Assembly: GCF_963668215.1 (NCBI RefSeq)
Contig: NZ_OY764190.1
Location: 4,340,001 to 4,404,000 of the forward strand
Direction of reading: 5' to 3'
From: an uncultured Desulfosarcina sp.
Lineage (GTDB): Bacteria > Desulfobacterota > Desulfobacteria > Desulfobacterales > Desulfosarcinaceae
DNA: 64,000 bases
Positions 61,737 to 64,000 of this stretch are shown here, in pieces. How positions within the stretch are numbered: the stretch's first letter is position 1; the number at the start of each line of letters is the position of its first letter. Made by a program: the position numbers and the translations under genes. The notes under the pieces are model-generated. The model was not told the origin of the DNA, made no database searches, and saw nothing but the letters and a program-made list of their open reading frames with translations.

Positions 61737-62378
61737 CTATTTTTTTATTTCACTTTCATTATAGAACTCAGGATACAGTTTTTCAGAGCATTCAGGGCAG
61801 ATGCTGTGGCTGAATAGAATTTCCGCATTGTCGCGAAGGTAAACCTCGACCTGCTGCCAATATCCCTGGTCGTTTCGAATTTTTTTGCAGCAGGCACAGA
61901 TCGGCAACAGCCGGTTCAAGGCTTTTATTTTTTCGGATGCTTCCCTCAGTTCCTCGATCAGCCGGTCTTTTTCCACTTCCGCTTTCTTCAGTTCGGTGAT
62001 GTCCCGGGAAATTTCGATGACGCGCACCGGAATCCCGTTTTCATCTCTCAACGCAACGTTGGCCGTGCAATGGAAACAGATGGTATGGCCGTCTTTATCG
62101 ATGACCTCGGTGTTATGCTCATGAATGTTGCCATCGGCAAATGCGCGTTTGCTGATGCAGGGGGAAGGTTCGCAGGGCTTTGACCGATTGTGGAAGGCCT
62201 GGTAGCATTTTTTGCCGATGATGTTTTTGCCGAATTTTTTTTTGGCGATGTCATTGGCCCAGACGATGTTCAGATCGGCGTCCATGATGCTGATGTGATC
62301 GCCGATGGATTGCAGCATCGCAGCCAGTGTTCCGTCTTTTTCGCTTTCTATCATTCCGTTCGTATGGTCCATCGTCAA
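61737..62378 (-). CDS. PAS-domain protein with CxxCKK...CPxC C-terminal domain
   Basis: A 213-residue soluble protein. A PAS domain covers about residues 17-130, with a Cys-rich stretch (CYQAFHNRSKPCEPSPC) typical of redox- or metal-sensing PAS domains. A coiled coil (about 130-160) leads to the C-terminal domain LPICACCKKIRNDQGYW...FSHSICPEC, the same domain as in 19888-20373. It lacks a kinase or cyclase domain, so the Cys domain is its output or interaction part. It lies next to the third hybrid kinase, divergently. Confidence 0.75.
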   Translation of the reverse strand: MTMDHTNGMIESEKDGTLAAMLQSIGDHISIMDADLNIVWANDIAKKKFGKNIIGKKCYQAFHNRSKPCEPSPCISKRAFADGNIHEHNTEVIDKDGHTICFHCTANVALRDENGIPVRVIEISRDITELKKAEVEKDRLIEELREASEKIKALNRLLPICACCKKIRNDQGYWQQVEVYLRDNAEILFSHSICPECSEKLYPEFYNESEIKK

Positions 62379-62794
62379 TACTCCTGGGGGGTGCTATAGA
62401 ACGCGCATATGCTTGGCAGGTACTGCCTGCATATATGATTCTTTCGGAAGAATCAATTGTTTTTGGATCTGACTTGTATGGCTTGGATTCTGGCGCTCAA
62501 ATTTCGTTAAAGCCAAACTGCAGACTGCCGATATCTTTTTAAAATAAGGGAATTAAGATTCCACGACCAGGGAATGGGTTCCAATCGAATCATTGCGATG
62601 GCAAGACCTATTTCTATGGTCATACCCATTTTTTGATTCATGTTCGCATACGAATCTTCAAGCCCATAGGGTAACTGACGATTCATAAAAAAAGCGATTT
62701 AAAAACAATTAAACCGCTCCAATCGATAATTGACGGCTTGCGATAAATTTCTTCTGATACTGCATCTGATTTCGGGCGTTAAGTTACCGAGGGA
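62379..62794. other. Divergent intergenic region before the third hybrid kinase
   Basis: About 415 bases between divergent signalling genes. Promoters for both should be here, but I see no clear motif. Confidence 0.4.
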
Positions 62795-64000
62795 ATGGAA
62801 GTGAACGTGGAAAAAATTGTATTGCAATCCGCCGGTTCATTATCTGTTGCCGTACTGGCACTGGTAATGATGATTCTTCAAGCAGCCTTCCTTTGTAAGA
62901 AACCAAGATTCACGCTCTATGGCTGGAGCCTGGGAATTTCATTTTCGGCGATGCTCTATGCCATTGGCGTTTTCTTCGAATACAATTGCCCGCCGGGTCC
63001 GTTAAACCAATGGGCAGGCCGACTGGAATGGACGGCGATCGTTTTCCTGATTCACTTCTTATACGGATTTACATTCTGCTACTTTAAAATCAACGCCAGG
63101 CGTTATCACCAGATTGCCGGATGTTTTCATCTGTTTTTGATGTTTCTCATCTGGGGAACAGACCTCTTGATTGCCGACCGATTTGTAGCCCGCCATTTTA
63201 CGGGCCTGCCGCAGCCATACATCGAGCCGGATTTGGGTCCTTATGGGACTTTCTTCGTATTGTACGGTTTTTTATCGAGCTTGGGGGCGATCACGATTTG
63301 GCTGCGGTGCAAGGATCCTGGTGAGCATTATAAGGGGGCCTGCCTTTCTGGCATTGCCATCTGGACGCTGCTTGGCATCCATGACGGTATGGCCGCCCTG
63401 GGTGTGCCTTCATTTCAATATTTTATGGAATATGGTTTCTTTGTCTTCGCCCTTCTCGTACTTTGGATCGTTATCAGCAGGTTCTATGAAATCCTGTCCG
63501 AGGATAAATACCGTACGATTACCCGATTCGTAAATGACGGCATACTCGTGGTACAGAACGATACGGCTGTTTTCGAAAATCCTGCCTGCCGGTCTCTGCT
63601 CGGCAAATCGGCCGTCGGCTGGACCATTAAAGACTTCACGGCCATGATTGCCGAAAACGATAAAGAAAGGTTTTTAGAGTTTTACGAGACCTTCACGGAT
63701 CCTGCGGTCACCGAGAACTCGGTCACCGTGTGCATAGAAAGGGATGACGGCAGTCAATCCACAGTCGAAATCAATGCCAACGTGATTCATTATAAAACCG
63801 GTCCTGCAGTTCTGGCCGTTCTGCGAGACATCTCGGAACGCATACGAGAAGAGGAGGAACGCAAGAGAAGCGAAGAGAAGGTGGCGCGTCTGAAAAAGAT
63901 GGAGTCTCTTGGACTGCTGGCCGGCGGCGTGGCCCACGATTTGAACAATGTTCTTTCGGGAATCGTCAGCTATCCCGAACTGCTCCTCATGGAACTGCCC
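62795..64000 (+). CDS. Hybrid histidine kinase, 5' part (7TM-PAS-HisKA, cut by window edge)
   Basis: An open frame from ATG 62795 to the window end, 402 codons. About seven hydrophobic segments (residues 8-235) resemble the histidine-kinase 7TM sensor region, followed by a PAS domain (about 245-360) and the phosphoacceptor region KKMESLGLLAGGVAHDLNN. The core is almost the same as in the kinases at 25853-28042 and 45725-48211. HATPase and a receiver domain are expected beyond the edge. A purine-rich AGGGA lies before the start. Confidence 0.88.
   Translation, partial: MEVNVEKIVLQSAGSLSVAVLALVMMILQAAFLCKKPRFTLYGWSLGISFSAMLYAIGVFFEYNCPPGPLNQWAGRLEWTAIVFLIHFLYGFTFCYFKINARRYHQIAGCFHLFLMFLIWGTDLLIADRFVARHFTGLPQPYIEPDLGPYGTFFVLYGFLSSLGAITIWLRCKDPGEHYKGACLSGIAIWTLLGIHDGMAALGVPSFQYFMEYGFFVFALLVLWIVISRFYEILSEDKYRTITRFVNDGILVVQNDTAVFENPACRSLLGKSAVGWTIKDFTAMIAENDKERFLEFYETFTDPAVTENSVTVCIERDDGSQSTVEINANVIHYKTGPAVLAVLRDISERIREEEERKRSEEKVARLKKMESLGLLAGGVAHDLNNVLSGIVSYPELLLMELP

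Overview
The window looks like a chromosomal piece of a strictly anaerobic, probably sulfate-reducing deltaproteobacterium (Desulfobacterota, Desulfosarcina/Desulfobacteraceae type). The grounds are gene content: a tungsten-type aldehyde ferredoxin oxidoreductase set among HdrA/HdrC/MvhD-like proteins and a formate-dehydrogenase-like subunit, a four-subunit 2-oxoacid:ferredoxin oxidoreductase, SelB, large PAS/histidine-kinase hybrids, and many short dispersed repeats. No 16S rRNA is present, so taxonomy is inference.

Layout. 1-2.1 kb (minus): cobQ (cut by the window edge), cobO and mltG. 2.7-17.3 kb (plus): the most striking block. It starts with a PAS-PAS sigma-54 activator, then a sigma-54 promoter with two matching upstream palindromes, then a long overlapping gene train: Tat ferredoxin, AOR, NapG-like ferredoxin, two HdrA-like flavoproteins, MvhD-like, dicluster protein, FdhA-like, HdrC-like, NapH-like membrane polyferredoxin, moaA. 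I read it as one electron-transfer machine joining aldehyde or another AOR substrate, formate, a flavin-based branching module and menaquinone. 17.6-32.7 kb: radical SAM protein, cysteine-cluster protein, arsR/arsP/thioredoxin efflux module, PA2779/PA2778 pair, GlcD-like oxidase, a hybrid kinase, korDABC, hemW. 32.7-36.3 kb (minus): DUF2333, selB and a small two-helix membrane protein. 36.5-40.9 kb: tRNA-His, MarR regulator, proVWX betaine transporter, tRNA-Arg.

From the tRNA-Arg to about 61.4 kb the window becomes accessory in character. It holds four insertion sequences of different families (IS481, IS110/IS1111, IS4-like, ISNCY/IS1182-like), an orphan hicB cut at its stop codon by an IS end, a hipBA pair split by a small inverted-repeat element, a sulfatase, a second hybrid kinase, a FecR-OmpA-CHASE2/HD-GYP cluster and a frameshifted diguanylate cyclase. 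The right edge holds a PAS protein with an unusual Cys-rich C-terminal domain (shared with the protein at 19.9 kb) and the 5' part of a third hybrid kinase of the same subfamily.

Dispersed non-coding repeats recur throughout: a 7-nt GTGAACN array, a 9-nt CACACGGAA array, a hairpin repeat with compensatory changes between its two copies, GC-rich palindromes, and two MITE-like elements sharing a central hairpin.
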